Shown here one piece after another: positions 18,009 to 28,977 of a stretch of DNA of 64,000 nt. The stretch covers positions 248,001 through 312,000 of the forward strand of contig NZ_PTIX01000001.1 of the NCBI RefSeq assembly GCF_002934265.1, given 5' to 3'. Made by a program: the position numbers and the translations under genes. Numbering within the stretch: position 1 is the first letter of the stretch; the number at the start of each line of letters is the position of its first letter. The notes under the pieces were generated by a model, which searched no databases, had not been told where the DNA came from, and saw only the letters and a list, made by a program, of their open reading frames with translations. The DNA is from Actinokineospora auranticolor (GTDB lineage Bacteria; Actinomycetota; Actinomycetes; Mycobacteriales; Pseudonocardiaceae).

Positions 18009-19733
18009 CCACCAACCCAACCCACCCCCACACCTCCCCACGAACGGTGACGTACGGTCACCTGCCTTACCGGGCCAACCAGCCGCTACTGGCACCCGGT
18101 CCGCTTGCCGGCAGATCGGGCTCGGCCCGTTCAAGCACGTCGCCCGCCGGACCTCCGCCCGACCCGCCGCGGAAGCGGCCTGTCCAGCCGATCGCGGAGC
18201 CGTGCTCGATCAATCCCTTGGTGCCGGGTCGACCGGCTCGCCGCCGGCCCTCGGTTCGCCACTCCGTGCGGCCGCCCCCGCCCAACGCGGAGCCCTGCGC
18301 GATCCACCCCTTCCTGCACCGGCTCGCCTGCCGGTATCTCCGCCCTGCCGGTATCTCCGCCAAGCCCGCCATCCGAGCGCCTGGCCCAGCCACTCTCGCG
18401 ATGGCCCTCGGTCTTGTGCCGGGTCCACCGGTTCGCCGCCACCACTCGGGCGATTAGCCCTGTCCATCACGGGCCCAGCTCGGTCTCTCTTCTTGTTCTG
18501 TGGCTCGCCCGCCGGTATCTCCCAAGTCCGCCGCGCGAGTGCTTGGTCCAACCAGTCGCGCGGTGGCGGTCGGTCCTACCCTTCGTGTGCCGGGCCCGCC
18601 GGTTCACTGCCGGCGGATCGTTCTGTTGCCACCGGGGTGGCTGGCTTGGCCGATCGTTGAGGCCATGGTCTGCCCGTGCTGTTCGTGTGTCGGGCCTGGC
18701 GACCCGCCGCAGGCCCGGTCGTCCAGCTCGCTGGTTGAGTGGCCAGTCAGCTGATCGCGTGGTCGTGTTTCGTTCTGGGCTATCGGTTCGCCGCGGCTCT
18801 GTCGTTCTGTCTGCCGCTCGGGTGGCAGGTCTATCCGATCTCGGGGTGGCGGTCGGTCTTGGCTGCTGCGCGTAGGTTCCGGCTCGGTTCGCTCTGCGAG
18901 TGGGTGGTGGCCTGCTCCGAACGTGGCCGGTTGGCCGGAACCGGTGGACCGGAATGTCGTGCTGGGTAGTTGGTCTGGTCCATTGTGGCTACCGTCAAAC
19001 CGCCTACCGTGTGAACGTGGTGGGGTGGTTCTGTGGTTGGTGGGGTGGATCTGCTGGAGGGTGCTTGCCTTTGGGGGCGGTCGACCCGGCCCGGCGATGA
19101 ACCACTGGGGCTCGGTTCGCCGGGACAGGTCCGGCCACCTTGGCGGGGGCGGTGCACCCCGGTCGACACAGCGGGGCGGTGTCGCGTCGACCGGGGGCTC
19201 CGCTACGGCCCGACCACCGGATGGGGGTAACTCAAGGGGCGCGGTGGTCGAACCGTTCCCGACCACGACAGGCGTGGCCGGGGGTCCACGCCGTACCCGC
19301 CGCCGGGCTCTCCGACGTCGTTGGCAGAGAGCTCGGCGGCGTGGTCGTGGCGGCCGTTGGTGGCAGGTCGTCGACCGCCGGGCATGCCCGCGCGGCGGCT
19401 GCCGACAAGTTGCCGCACAACCGGTCCGCGCACGGGTCCGTGCGATCACCCGATGACCGCCGGGAGGCGGGGCATCGACCGAATCCATGGTGATCGCGGC
19501 GGTCTGGACCACGGCACGCGCTCGGCCCGACGTGGTGGTTGAGACCGGTTCTCGAGGTCCGTGTGCAGCGGACCCCGGCCAACTGGTCCAACCAGTGGTC
19601 CGGCCACAGCCGGACCACGGCGATCGAGCCGACCACGCGGAAACCGGTTGGTCTGCTCACGAGCCGGGTCGATCGCGAACCGCGTGGTCGGGACGGTCAC
19701 GGGTCTTGTGCGCCGGGCCGAACCCGAGGCTGC
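18009..19733. other. Gene-poor tract with degenerate repeats
   Basis: About 1.7 kb without a credible gene on either strand. Long open frames exist but encode only Arg/Pro/Ser-rich peptides without motifs or ribosome sites. Base composition is visibly less GC-rich than coding neighbours. Degenerate repeats of ~160-195 bp are visible: the segment starting GCCGGTATCTCC recurs at 18348 and 18510, and an end motif like GTGCCGGGTCCACCGGTTCG recurs near 18221, 18416 and 18587. It may be a decayed gene or repeat island. Confidence 0.5.
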
Positions 19734-20186
19734 TCAGCGGTCGTTCGAGGTGGGGGACGGCGGTCTGGACCACCGCTTGGGCGCGGGTGATGGTGTGTGG
19801 CGGCGGCGCGCACGGGTGTGCTCCGGTGTGCCGCAGGCACCCTTGCCGATCGGCTCGCCCTGCCCGGGTGTCGGCTCTTGTCCTCCTTTCGCGGTCGGTC
19901 GTTCGAGTTCCGAGGTGAGCAGGAAGTACTGCTGCGCCACGACCCACACCGTGCAAGCGCCCCCGCGCAGCCCGCGGCCGCACAGCGGGCACCGGCCCCG
20001 GTGGTCCGGGCGGTGCAGTGCCAGCAACGCCCGCCACGACGCCGACAACCTGCTCACTTCCACGTCGGCCAGCGACATCCGCGAGCTCAGGTCGCCGCGG
20101 GCCACCACGGTGTCGAGCCGGTCGAGGTGCGCCACCGCCGCCCGCCAGATCGCGTCGCGCCGCCCTCGGGCGCGCCCGGCCCTCAT
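19734..20186 (-). CDS. Hypothetical protein with CPLC motif, coupled to the upstream small gene
   Basis: 150 residues as read. The N-terminal ~85 residues (MRAGRARGRRDAIWRAAVAH, VSRLSASWRALLALHRPDHR, GRCPLCGRGL, ACTVWVVAQQYFL) match a small actinobacterial family I have seen often but cannot name; the CPLC...C pair could bind metal. The tail after residue ~90 is low complexity and may be read-through into non-genic sequence after loss of the normal stop. The ATG at 20186 overlaps the stop of the preceding gene (ATGA). Function unknown. Confidence 0.6.
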   Translation of the reverse strand: MRAGRARGRRDAIWRAAVAHLDRLDTVVARGDLSSRMSLADVEVSRLSASWRALLALHRPDHRGRCPLCGRGLRGGACTVWVVAQQYFLLTSELERPTAKGGQEPTPGQGEPIGKGACGTPEHTRARRRHTPSPAPKRWSRPPSPTSNDR

Positions 20187-20449
20187 GAGCCCGACCTGAC
20201 CGACGGCCACAGCCGCGGCCGCAGGTCCGGTGGGATCAGGTCCTCCAAGCGCACGTCACCGCTGACGGCGAGGTCGGCGGCGGCGCGGAAGCGGGCGCAC
20301 GGCCACTTCTCGGTCGAGCACAACGGGCAGATCATCGGGCGGTCACGGGTGGGGAGGTGCGCGGACAGCTCGTCGACGGCGGTGGACACCGTGCCCACGG
20401 GGCTCTCCACCGCCACGATCACCGCCCGCGTCTCTCGCCTCATGGTCAT
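20183..20449 (-). CDS. Small hypothetical protein with CPLC motif, divergent from XRE regulator
   Basis: 88 residues (MTMRRETRAVIVAVESPVGT..., HLPTRDRPMICPLCSTEKWP, then RFRAAADLAVSGDVRLEDLI). Two cysteines in CPLC and a third (PCARF) suggest a small metal site. ATG 20449 with GGAGACGAG upstream. It is cotranscribed with the following CPLC gene and lies divergent from an XRE/TPR regulator across a region with CCGATCGG palindromes, so the pair is likely controlled by that regulator. No known family recognised. Confidence 0.65.
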   Translation of the reverse strand: MTMRRETRAVIVAVESPVGTVSTAVDELSAHLPTRDRPMICPLCSTEKWPCARFRAAADLAVSGDVRLEDLIPPDLRPRLWPSVRSGS

Positions 20450-20555
20450 CTCGTCTCCGTGTCGGGGGTTCCCGGTCGGTGTGGGGAGTTTCCGGTTGCG
20501 GTCCCTCGACTTTGCGGTAGCCGGGCGGTGTCCGGGAAGCGGCAGACCCATCGCC

Positions 20556-20625
20556 TTGACCGATCGCTGCGGTGATCGGCGGGGCCGATCGGTTTGACCG
20601 ATCGGTCCAGTGCGTCGGGCCGATC
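20556..20625. promoter_or_regulatory. Cluster of CCGATCGG palindromes (putative operator)
   Basis: The divergent region contains GACCGATCGGTC (12-bp palindrome, 20596-20607), CCGATCGG (20585-20592), two copies of TTGACCGATCG (20556-20566 and 20594-20604, 38 bp apart) and a further CCGATC at 20620-20625, just upstream of the XRE gene. Position and symmetry suggest an autoregulated operator. Confidence 0.55.
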
Positions 20626-20663
20626 TGCCTACTACCGTGGCGGAAGACCGGTCTGGAGGACAC

Positions 20664-22031
20664 ATGAACGTCCTGCCCATCCCGCACCCGATAGACCCGG
20701 CGACCTGGGAGCGGCCCGCGATGCGGGACGCGCTCGCCCGACGGGACATCGGCGAGGTCTTCCGGCTGTTGGGGACCAGCGGGGTGTCCCAGCGTCGCAT
20801 CGCGGCGCTCACGGGGCAGAACCAGTCCGAGGTCTCCGAGATCGTGAAGGGCCGCCAGGTCCAGTCCTACGACGTGCTGGCCAGGGTCGCCGAGGGGTTC
20901 GGCATCCCGCGCGGGCACCTGGGCCTGGCGCACACCGACGACACAGCCTTCCGCCCCGTGGGGCGGCAGACCCCGCTCGGCGGAAAGGAAGATGACCCGA
21001 TGGAGCGTCGCGCCTTCCTCGGTCTGGTCAGCAAAGTGGTGGTGGGTGCCGGTCTCACGCCCGCCGAGCACGACATGCTGTCGATCTCCCCCATCGATAC
21101 CCCCACACCCCGGCGCGTCGGCACCACCGACGTCACCAGATTGCGCGCGCTCACCGGGTCCCTGCGCGCCTACGACGCCGCGCACGGCGGTGGCTCCTGC
21201 CGCGACGCCATTCTCGCCCACACCCGCTGGGCGGAATCGCTGCTCGACGCCACACACGCCGACCACGTCCGGCCGGAACTGCTCTCCGCCGTGGCTGAGG
21301 TGAAGACCCTCGCGGGCTGGGCGGCGCACGACCTGGGCCGCCCGACGGAGGCGCGCCGCTACCTGTTGCAGGCGGTGCAGGACACGCAAGCCGCGGACAA
21401 CACGGGCCACGCCGCGATAGTGCTCTACCACCTCGGGCGCGTGCCGCTCGACAACGGCGACCCCGGCGACGCCCTCAAGGTGTTCCAACTCGCGCAGATC
21501 CCCGCGAAGGCGTCGCGCTCCGCCGCGACCGTGGCGCTGCTGCTGGCCAACGAGGCCCTCGCCTACGCCTCGCTCGGCGACCCCGGGCAGGCGATGACGG
21601 CGCTGCGCCGCGCGGAGGACGAGTACGCGCACGCGACGGACCACGAGCAACCGGAGTACCTGGAGTTCTTCGACCAAGGCGCGTTGCAGACCCACATAGC
21701 GCGCACGCACACCATTCTCGGCCTCACCGACCCGACGCACCGGGTCGCGGCCATCGACCACCTGCACGACGCGCTCGCCCAGGCGCCCGCCGACCGGTGC
21801 AGACAACGCGCGTTCAACCTGTCCTGCCTGGCCACCTGCACCCTCGCCGAGGGCGACCTGCCCGCGGGGGCCGCGATCGGCCGGGAGGCGTTGGACGCCA
21901 TCGCGGGTCTGCACTCCCCACGCCTGCTGGCCAGCCTGCTCCCACTGCACGCCCAGGCCCGGCGCCACCCCCACCACAGCGACCTCCGTCAACTCGCCCA
22001 CGATATCCACCGCCTCCGCACGGCCGTCTGA
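20664..22031 (+). CDS. XRE-family regulator with TPR-type sensor domain
   Basis: 455 residues. N-terminal helix-turn-helix (DIGEVFRLLGTSGVSQRRIA, ALTGQNQSEVSEIVKGRQVQ, ~residues 25-75), then a linker (MERRAFLGLVSKVVVGAG) and a C-terminal half of helical repeats of TPR type (GDALKVFQLAQIPAKASRSA, GQAMTALRRAEDEYAHATDH). This architecture is common in streptomycetes and Pseudonocardiaceae for regulators of development or antibiotic production that may bind a peptide or protein. ATG 20664 follows GGAGGA. Divergent from two small CPLC genes and preceded by palindromes. Confidence 0.85.
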   Translation: MNVLPIPHPIDPATWERPAMRDALARRDIGEVFRLLGTSGVSQRRIAALTGQNQSEVSEIVKGRQVQSYDVLARVAEGFGIPRGHLGLAHTDDTAFRPVGRQTPLGGKEDDPMERRAFLGLVSKVVVGAGLTPAEHDMLSISPIDTPTPRRVGTTDVTRLRALTGSLRAYDAAHGGGSCRDAILAHTRWAESLLDATHADHVRPELLSAVAEVKTLAGWAAHDLGRPTEARRYLLQAVQDTQAADNTGHAAIVLYHLGRVPLDNGDPGDALKVFQLAQIPAKASRSAATVALLLANEALAYASLGDPGQAMTALRRAEDEYAHATDHEQPEYLEFFDQGALQTHIARTHTILGLTDPTHRVAAIDHLHDALAQAPADRCRQRAFNLSCLATCTLAEGDLPAGAAIGREALDAIAGLHSPRLLASLLPLHAQARRHPHHSDLRQLAHDIHRLRTAV

Positions 22032-22062
22032 TGTCCTTTGTGCACTGACGCGTCGCCGCGCG

Positions 22063-22659
22063 CTAGCCCGCCCGCCGGGCCCGCGCGTCGGCCTCCCGAG
22101 CCGCGTGTTCCAGCCTGTCGCGGTAGTCCCGCCACCAGTCCGGGTCGCCGCCGGGCATGTTGTCCCGGTCCACCTGCAGGCCGACCGCGCCGTCGATGGT
22201 CTCGCGCAGGATGTCGGCGTGGCCCGCGTGCCGCTGCGTGTCGACGATCATGTGCACGAGGACGCGGTGCAGGCTGGTCTCCGCGCGGTCGGGGGACCAG
22301 TGCGGCACGCGGCCGAGGGTGTCGAGGTCGTTGGTCGCGATCGTGACGTCCGAGTGCGCGGTGACCGCCTTGTAGAGCCCCACGATGTCCGCGCGGGTCT
22401 CGTCCGGCGTCGCCCACATGTCGGCGTTGTCCTCGTACTCCTCGGTGAGCCACGCGGGGCCGTCGAACGGCCTGCCGAACGTGGCGCCGAAGTACGCGGA
22501 CTCGCACGCGGCGACGTGCTTGACCAGACCGAGCAGGTTCGTGCCGGTGGCCGTCATGGGGCGGCGGACGTCGTACTCGGACAGCCCGTCGAGCTTCCAC
22601 AGCAGCGCGTCGCGGCCGTCTTGCAGGTATCGCTGGAGATGTGCCTTCGTCTCGTTCAT
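22063..22659 (-). CDS. DinB/DUF664-family protein
   Basis: 198 residues of the DinB four-helix-bundle superfamily. Metal-binding histidines are in the usual places: LLGLVKHVAACESAYFG (first His), and VLVHMIVDTQRHAGHADILR (HxxxH region). Related enzymes include mycothiol- or bacillithiol-dependent transferases, but DUF664 members are mostly uncharacterised. ATG 22659 (MNETKAHLQRYLQDGRDALL) is preferred to an upstream in-frame start, since homologues begin here. Convergent with the XRE gene. Confidence 0.85.
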   Translation of the reverse strand: MNETKAHLQRYLQDGRDALLWKLDGLSEYDVRRPMTATGTNLLGLVKHVAACESAYFGATFGRPFDGPAWLTEEYEDNADMWATPDETRADIVGLYKAVTAHSDVTIATNDLDTLGRVPHWSPDRAETSLHRVLVHMIVDTQRHAGHADILRETIDGAVGLQVDRDNMPGGDPDWWRDYRDRLEHAAREADARARRAG

Positions 22660-22908
22660 GTTCGAAGCGTCCCACCGGGCGCCGACACTTTTCCACAACG
22701 TATCGGTCACGGTGCCTGTTCAGTCCTCAGTGGATAGTCGTTCGGCGGGTCCGCTCGATGCCTTCATCGTGGGGATCCGCGTTGCCTTGTCACCCGGTCG
22801 AGTGGACCTTGGCCGCGGAACGCCCTGATGGGTGGCAGCCGGACCCGGAACTGTCGGTGCCCTCGGCCACCCTGGCACCAACGAAGACGAAACGAGTTGG
22901 GGGAACCC

Positions 22909-24852
22909 ATGACCATGACCAAACCCCGAGCCGGGGCCAGACGCGCCGAGCCGCTGGCGGAGCTGTCGGCGCCGTCCTGGTTCGGCCACGCCGACGAGGT
23001 GATCGGCGCGAGCCTGGGGAAGTTGTTGCGCTCCCTGCCCGCCGCGATGGCGATGGTCGGCCGCACCGCCTGGCGCGCGGACCGGCGCGCGGTGCTGCTC
23101 GGCTTCGGCGCGCAGGTCGTGTCCGGGCTGGTCACCGCGCTCGGCCTGCTCGCTGTCACCGGCGTGCTCACGTCCCTGTTCGTCGCGGGGCCGACACCGG
23201 ACCGGCTCTCGGCGGCCGCGCCGTCCCTGGCGGTGCTGGCGGCCGCGTACGCGCTGCGCGGCGTGGCTGATACGGCGGTTTCCGCGGCCACCATGCGGTT
23301 GCGGCCGAAGGTGCGCCACCAGGTGGAGCGGGACCTCGCCGAGGCCATCTCGCGGATCGACCTCGTCACCTTCGACGAACCCGACTTCCACGACGACCTG
23401 GCGCGGTCCCGCCACGGCGGCATGGACGCCGTCGACACCGCCACGCTCCAGGCCGTCGCGGTGGTCGGCGGGCTCGTCTCGCTGGCGTCCACGGCGGCGA
23501 CGGCGGCGTTGCTGCACCCGTTGCTGCTCCCGGTGTTGCTGCTGTCGGTGGTGCCGGAGACCTGGGCGACGGTGCGCACGGCGCGGTTGGAGTACGAGTT
23601 CGTCGCCACCATGATCGAGACCCGGCGGCGGCGGTCGCTGATCACGGACCTGCTGGCGTACAAGGAGTCCGCCGCGGAGGTCCGGGTGTTCGGCGCGCAG
23701 CCGTTCCTGCTGGACCAGCACGACCGGCACTCGCGCGTGATGGAGCGCGCGCAGATCGAGTTGGGGGCCAAGGAGACGCGGGTGGCGTTGGCGGGCCGCG
23801 CGTTGTCGGGGCTGGGGATCACGCTCGCGTACGTGACGTTGGGCTGGCTGCTGTACACGGGCGCGACGCCGCTGGCCGTGGCGGGTGCGGCGCTGTTGGC
23901 GATCCGCACGGTGCGCGCGTCGTTGACGCAGGTGGTGCTGGCGGCCAACCGGTTGTTCGAGAAGTCGCTCTACATCTCGGACCTGCTCGCGTTCTTCGCG
24001 CGGGCCCGGCGGCGCACGCCCGAGGTCACGGGCCGGTCCGCGCCTGTCGACCCGGAGGTCGTGTCCCTGCGCGGGGTGTCGTTCACGTACCCGGGTGCTT
24101 CGCGGTCCGCGCTCGCGGACATCGACCTGACCATCCGCCGGGGAGAGGTGGTGGCCTTGGTGGGGGAGAACGGCTCCGGCAAGTCGACACTCGCCAAGGT
24201 GCTGGCCGGGCTGTACCAACCGACAGCCGGGGCGGTGTGCTGGGACGGGGTAGACCTGTCCACGGTCGACCGGGGTTCGGTGGCGGACAACGTCGCGGCG
24301 GTCATGCAGGAGCCGACGCGGTGGCCGCTCACGGCGCGGTACGCGGTCACCCTGGGGAGGCCCGACCGACCCGACCCAGGGGACCGGTACCTCGACCAGG
24401 TCGCACGGGACTCGGGTGCGGACGCGGTCGTCGACACGTTGAGCGACGGGTGGGACTCGTTGTTGACCACGAGGTTCCGCAACGGCCACGACCTGTCCGG
24501 TGGGCAGTGGCAGCGCCTCAGCGTCGCCCGCGCCCTGTACCGCGACGCGCCGATCCTGATCTGCGACGAGCCGACAGCCGCACTCGACGCCCGCGCGGAG
24601 GCAGCGGTGTACGAGTCTTTACGCACACTGCAATCAGGGCGCACGGTCGTCCTCATCACCCACCGCCTGGCATCGGTCCGCCACGCCGACCGCATCGTCG
24701 TCATGCACCACGGCCGCGTCTTGCAGGTGGGCACCCACACTGAACTGATGGCGTCCAACCCCCACTACGCCGACCTGTACAACCTCCAAGCCGACTCTTA
24801 CCGCGACGACCCGGCAGGCGAATCGGCACTCGGAGGGCAGACAGTGGCCTGA
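22909..24852 (+). CDS. ABC transporter, fused permease/ATP-binding protein (type I exporter half)
   Basis: 647 residues: six transmembrane helices in ~60-350 (ABC type-1 exporter fold, with DEPDFHDDLARSRHGGMDAV coupling region) and a nucleotide-binding domain with Walker A LVGENGSGKSTLAKVLAGLY, signature LSGGQWQRLSVARALYRDA, Walker B ILICDEPTAALD and switch ITHRLASVRHADRI. A homodimer would move a lipid, peptide or drug outward. ATG 22909 has GGGGGAA upstream. Lone gene, no partner permease; substrate not predictable. Downstream lie decayed insertion elements. Confidence 0.9.
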   Translation: MTMTKPRAGARRAEPLAELSAPSWFGHADEVIGASLGKLLRSLPAAMAMVGRTAWRADRRAVLLGFGAQVVSGLVTALGLLAVTGVLTSLFVAGPTPDRLSAAAPSLAVLAAAYALRGVADTAVSAATMRLRPKVRHQVERDLAEAISRIDLVTFDEPDFHDDLARSRHGGMDAVDTATLQAVAVVGGLVSLASTAATAALLHPLLLPVLLLSVVPETWATVRTARLEYEFVATMIETRRRRSLITDLLAYKESAAEVRVFGAQPFLLDQHDRHSRVMERAQIELGAKETRVALAGRALSGLGITLAYVTLGWLLYTGATPLAVAGAALLAIRTVRASLTQVVLAANRLFEKSLYISDLLAFFARARRRTPEVTGRSAPVDPEVVSLRGVSFTYPGASRSALADIDLTIRRGEVVALVGENGSGKSTLAKVLAGLYQPTAGAVCWDGVDLSTVDRGSVADNVAAVMQEPTRWPLTARYAVTLGRPDRPDPGDRYLDQVARDSGADAVVDTLSDGWDSLLTTRFRNGHDLSGGQWQRLSVARALYRDAPILICDEPTAALDARAEAAVYESLRTLQSGRTVVLITHRLASVRHADRIVVMHHGRVLQVGTHTELMASNPHYADLYNLQADSYRDDPAGESALGGQTVA

Positions 24853-24930
24853 GGACGACCCTGTCTTAAGAGAGCGCCGCTATGCCGGGACTCGCGTAGT
24901 GGCGCGTGTGTGCGGTAGGTGGTGGCGGAC

Positions 24931-25540
24931 TAAGACCGTGTCCTATATGGCGATTTTGAGGAGTCGTTTCCAGCGGAGCATGGCGGCGGTAAGGTCGAGG
25001 TAGGCGAGGTGGTTGCGTGGAAGCCTTTCGTGGCACGGGGAGCAGTCGTCGGTGGCCGGTGAGCCGGGACGGGGTGCGTTCGATGGCCCAACGGTGTCGG
25101 CCCAGGCGCTGGGAGGACTCGACGCCTTGGCGGGCGATGCGCACCCCGATCCGCTTGCCTCGTAGCCACATGAGCGGTGTCCAGCAGTACCCGGGACAGG
25201 TCGATCAACCCGGTCTCACCCGTTGTGTCGAGCACCGCTCGATGCGGACGAGCCCACACCCGCCCGAGCCCAGATCACGAACCTGCGGCGCACCGTCGAC
25301 GTCGACGCCCTGAAACACGGCGGCAACGCCCGCCACGCACACCCCGACACCAACACCTACACGATCGCCGCGAACACGTCCTCATCATCGATGTTCTGCG
25401 TCCCACCACCTTGCGGGCGCACTCCCGAGGGCGGCAGCAACGGCCGCGCCACCTCCCACGACCCCTCCGGAACGATCCACGACCACCGACCCTCAACCAT
25501 GATCAACTCACGGCGTGCCGCCACGTAGGACGCGGTCTAA
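24931..25540 (-). mobile_element. Decayed IS5-type element, copy 1
   Basis: Terminal inverted repeats GACCGTGTCCTA (24934 onwards) and TAGGACGCGGTC (ending 25537), flanked by TAA on both sides (24931-24933 and 25538-25540), a 3-bp TNA target duplication typical of IS5-family groups. Only ~600 bp remain of an expected ~0.85 kb; the transposase inside is broken. Confidence 0.75.
24943..25500 (-). pseudogene. IS5-family transposase, broken (copy 1)
   Basis: Reading from ATG 25500 gives MVEGRWSWIVPEGSWEVARP... as in IS5-family DUF4096-type N-termini, then an in-frame TAG after DEDVFAAIV, followed by frame changes and a large internal loss; the last ~50 residues (NHLAYLDLTAAMLRWKRLLK) reappear in another frame. 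No catalytic DDE triad can be formed. Inactive. Confidence 0.8.
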
Positions 25541-26339
25541 GACCGTGTCCAACATCGTGGTGTGTCGTTGAGTTGATCATGGGTTCTTGAGGGATCGTTT
25601 CCAGCAGAGGATTGCCGCGGCCAGGTCGAGGAAGGCCAGGTGGTTGCGGGGATGTCGTTCGTAGCGGGGTGTGAGGCGGCGGTGGCCGGTCAGCCACGAC
25701 ATGGTGCGTTCGATGGCCCAGCGGTGACGACCAGTCGTTGGGAGGAGTCGATGCCGCAGCGGGCGATGCGTGCCAGGATGCGGTGGCGGCGCAGCCAGTT
25801 CCGAACCTCGGCACTGTCGTATGCCTTGTCCGCGTGGAGTTTGCGGGGTTTCCAGTGTCGACCGCGGTCGGGGCGGTGCCGCGACAGCAGGGCGGTGATC
25901 ATCGGTTTCAGGCCGTCGATGTCCGGGGTGTTGCCACCTGGGACAGCGGTGACGAGAGGCATTCCGGTCCGGTCGGACAGGATGTGCACCTTGGTGCCGG
26001 GTTTGCCTCGGTCCACGCATTCTCTCCAGGATTTCCGGTGCAGGCGCGCGAACACCTCGGTCCTTGCCCAGATCGTGAACCGGCGGTGCGCCGTCGACCT
26101 GGCCGCGCCGAAACACGGCGGCAATGCTCGCCACGCACACCCCGACACCAACACGTACACAATCGCGGCGAACACCGCCTCATCATCGATGTTCCGCACC
26201 CCACCACCCCGCGGCCGCACCCTCGCCGCGGGCAGCAACGGCCGGGCCACCTCCCACCACCCCTCCGGAACAACCCACGACCACCGACCCTCAACCATGA
26301 TCAACTCAACGACGTGTCGCCATGTAGGACACGGTCTAA
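25538..26339 (-). mobile_element. Decayed IS5-type element, copy 2, abutting copy 1
   Basis: Inverted ends GACCGTGTCC (25541-25550) and GGACACGGTC (26327-26336) with TAA at 25538-25540 and 26337-26339. The left TAA is shared with copy 1, so the two elements sit head-to-tail on a single target site. About 796 bp between ends. Confidence 0.75.
25577..26298 (-). pseudogene. IS5-family transposase, broken (copy 2)
   Basis: From ATG 26298 the N-terminal domain is intact (WSWVVPEGWWEVARPLLPAA, NIDDEAVFAAIVYVLVSGCA, WRALPPCFGA), but the segment between RLHRKSWRE and CVDRGKPGTKVHILSDRTGM lacks the usual ~25-30 residues including part of the DDE region. A frameshift near 25730 moves the C-terminus (RHRWAIERTMSWLTGHRRLT, LDLAAAILCWKRSLKNP) into another frame. 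Better preserved than copy 1 but unlikely to be active. Confidence 0.8.
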
Positions 26340-26459
26340 GGCGGCGGTCAAGGTGAGAGGAGCCCGTGTCTCATTCAACGTGGTGGCAGCTCGTTGGGAT
26401 GACTCGTCGGTCGGCTTTGGATCGTCCTGTTGGGATTGTGGGCCAGCGCAGCCGCTGTC

Positions 26460-28076
<1,617 letters not shown>

Positions 28077-28271
28077 CGGCTCCGACTCCCCGGGCGGACA
28101 GGTTCGGCATAGTTGATCACGCGAACGGCACCGCCGCCCGCACCGTCGCGGGATCGTAGTGCCACGGGGCGCGAGGTGCGCCCGCGTCTGCTGGGTGGCG
28201 GGCCGGACTGTCCGGTTGCGACGGTGCCGGGCCGGGTATTCCCTGGTCGTCGCCGGCGGAAGGAGTCGACC

Positions 28272-28769
28272 ATGCGCAACCGGGCGCGGTTCGCGGCGCA
28301 CCCGATGCTCATCGTCTTCCCACTGGGACTGCTGGTCACGGCCGTCGTCCTCGACGCGCTGCACTACGTCACCGGCGGCCACGACTTCGCCGTGTCCGGC
28401 GCCTACACCACCGCCGCCGGGGTCATCGGCGGCTCGTTCGCCGCGATGTTCGGCTGGGTCGACTGGTTCTCCATCCCACCCGGCACCCGCGCGCGGCGGG
28501 TCGGTCTGCTCCACGGGCTGATCAACGCGGCCATGCTCGCGCTCTTCGCGGTGAGCTGGATCCTGCGGCTGAACGAGGGCACCTGGCAACCGACCGGCAC
28601 CTCGGTGATCCTGGCCCTGGTCGGCCTCGTCCTAGCCGTCCACGGCGGCTGGCTAGGCGCCGAACTCGTCGAGCGGCTGGGTGTCGGCGTCGACGAGGAC
28701 GCCGGTCTCGACGCCGCCAGCCCCCTCAAGCACACCGCCCGGCCGTCTCCCCGCCTGAGCGGCACCTGA
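28272..28769 (+). CDS. DUF2231 membrane protein
   Basis: 165 residues with four hydrophobic helices; HPMLIVFPLGLLVTAVVLDA, AAMFGWVDWFSIPPGTRARR and VGLLHGLINAAMLALFAVSW match DUF2231, a family of small membrane proteins with conserved His and Asp that may bind haem or a cofactor. ATG 28272 follows GGAAGGAG. Divergent from the CHASE3 kinase gene. Role unknown; often found near stress-response genes. Confidence 0.85.
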   Translation: MRNRARFAAHPMLIVFPLGLLVTAVVLDALHYVTGGHDFAVSGAYTTAAGVIGGSFAAMFGWVDWFSIPPGTRARRVGLLHGLINAAMLALFAVSWILRLNEGTWQPTGTSVILALVGLVLAVHGGWLGAELVERLGVGVDEDAGLDAASPLKHTARPSPRLSGT

Positions 28770-28977
28770 CGGGGCTAGCCGCGCGCCGGATGGAGAACTC
28801 GCCGCAGAGCGCTCGAACGTCTTGATCATGGGTTCGAGCTGCGGATGTGGGCGCGGGTCGGATAGATGATCTTGACGAGGTCGGCCCTCGGCCCCCGACT
28901 TCCATGCTAGTGGCGCGCACCGACAAATCGGTGGGTTGATCTTGGGGGCCTGTGGACAACTCGGGGACGCGGTGAGG

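Noticed and set aside
18604-19512. A 302-codon minus-strand frame in the gene-poor tract
   Set aside because: Arg/Pro/Thr-rich product, no ribosome site, no motif; overlapped by equally long frames on the other strand.
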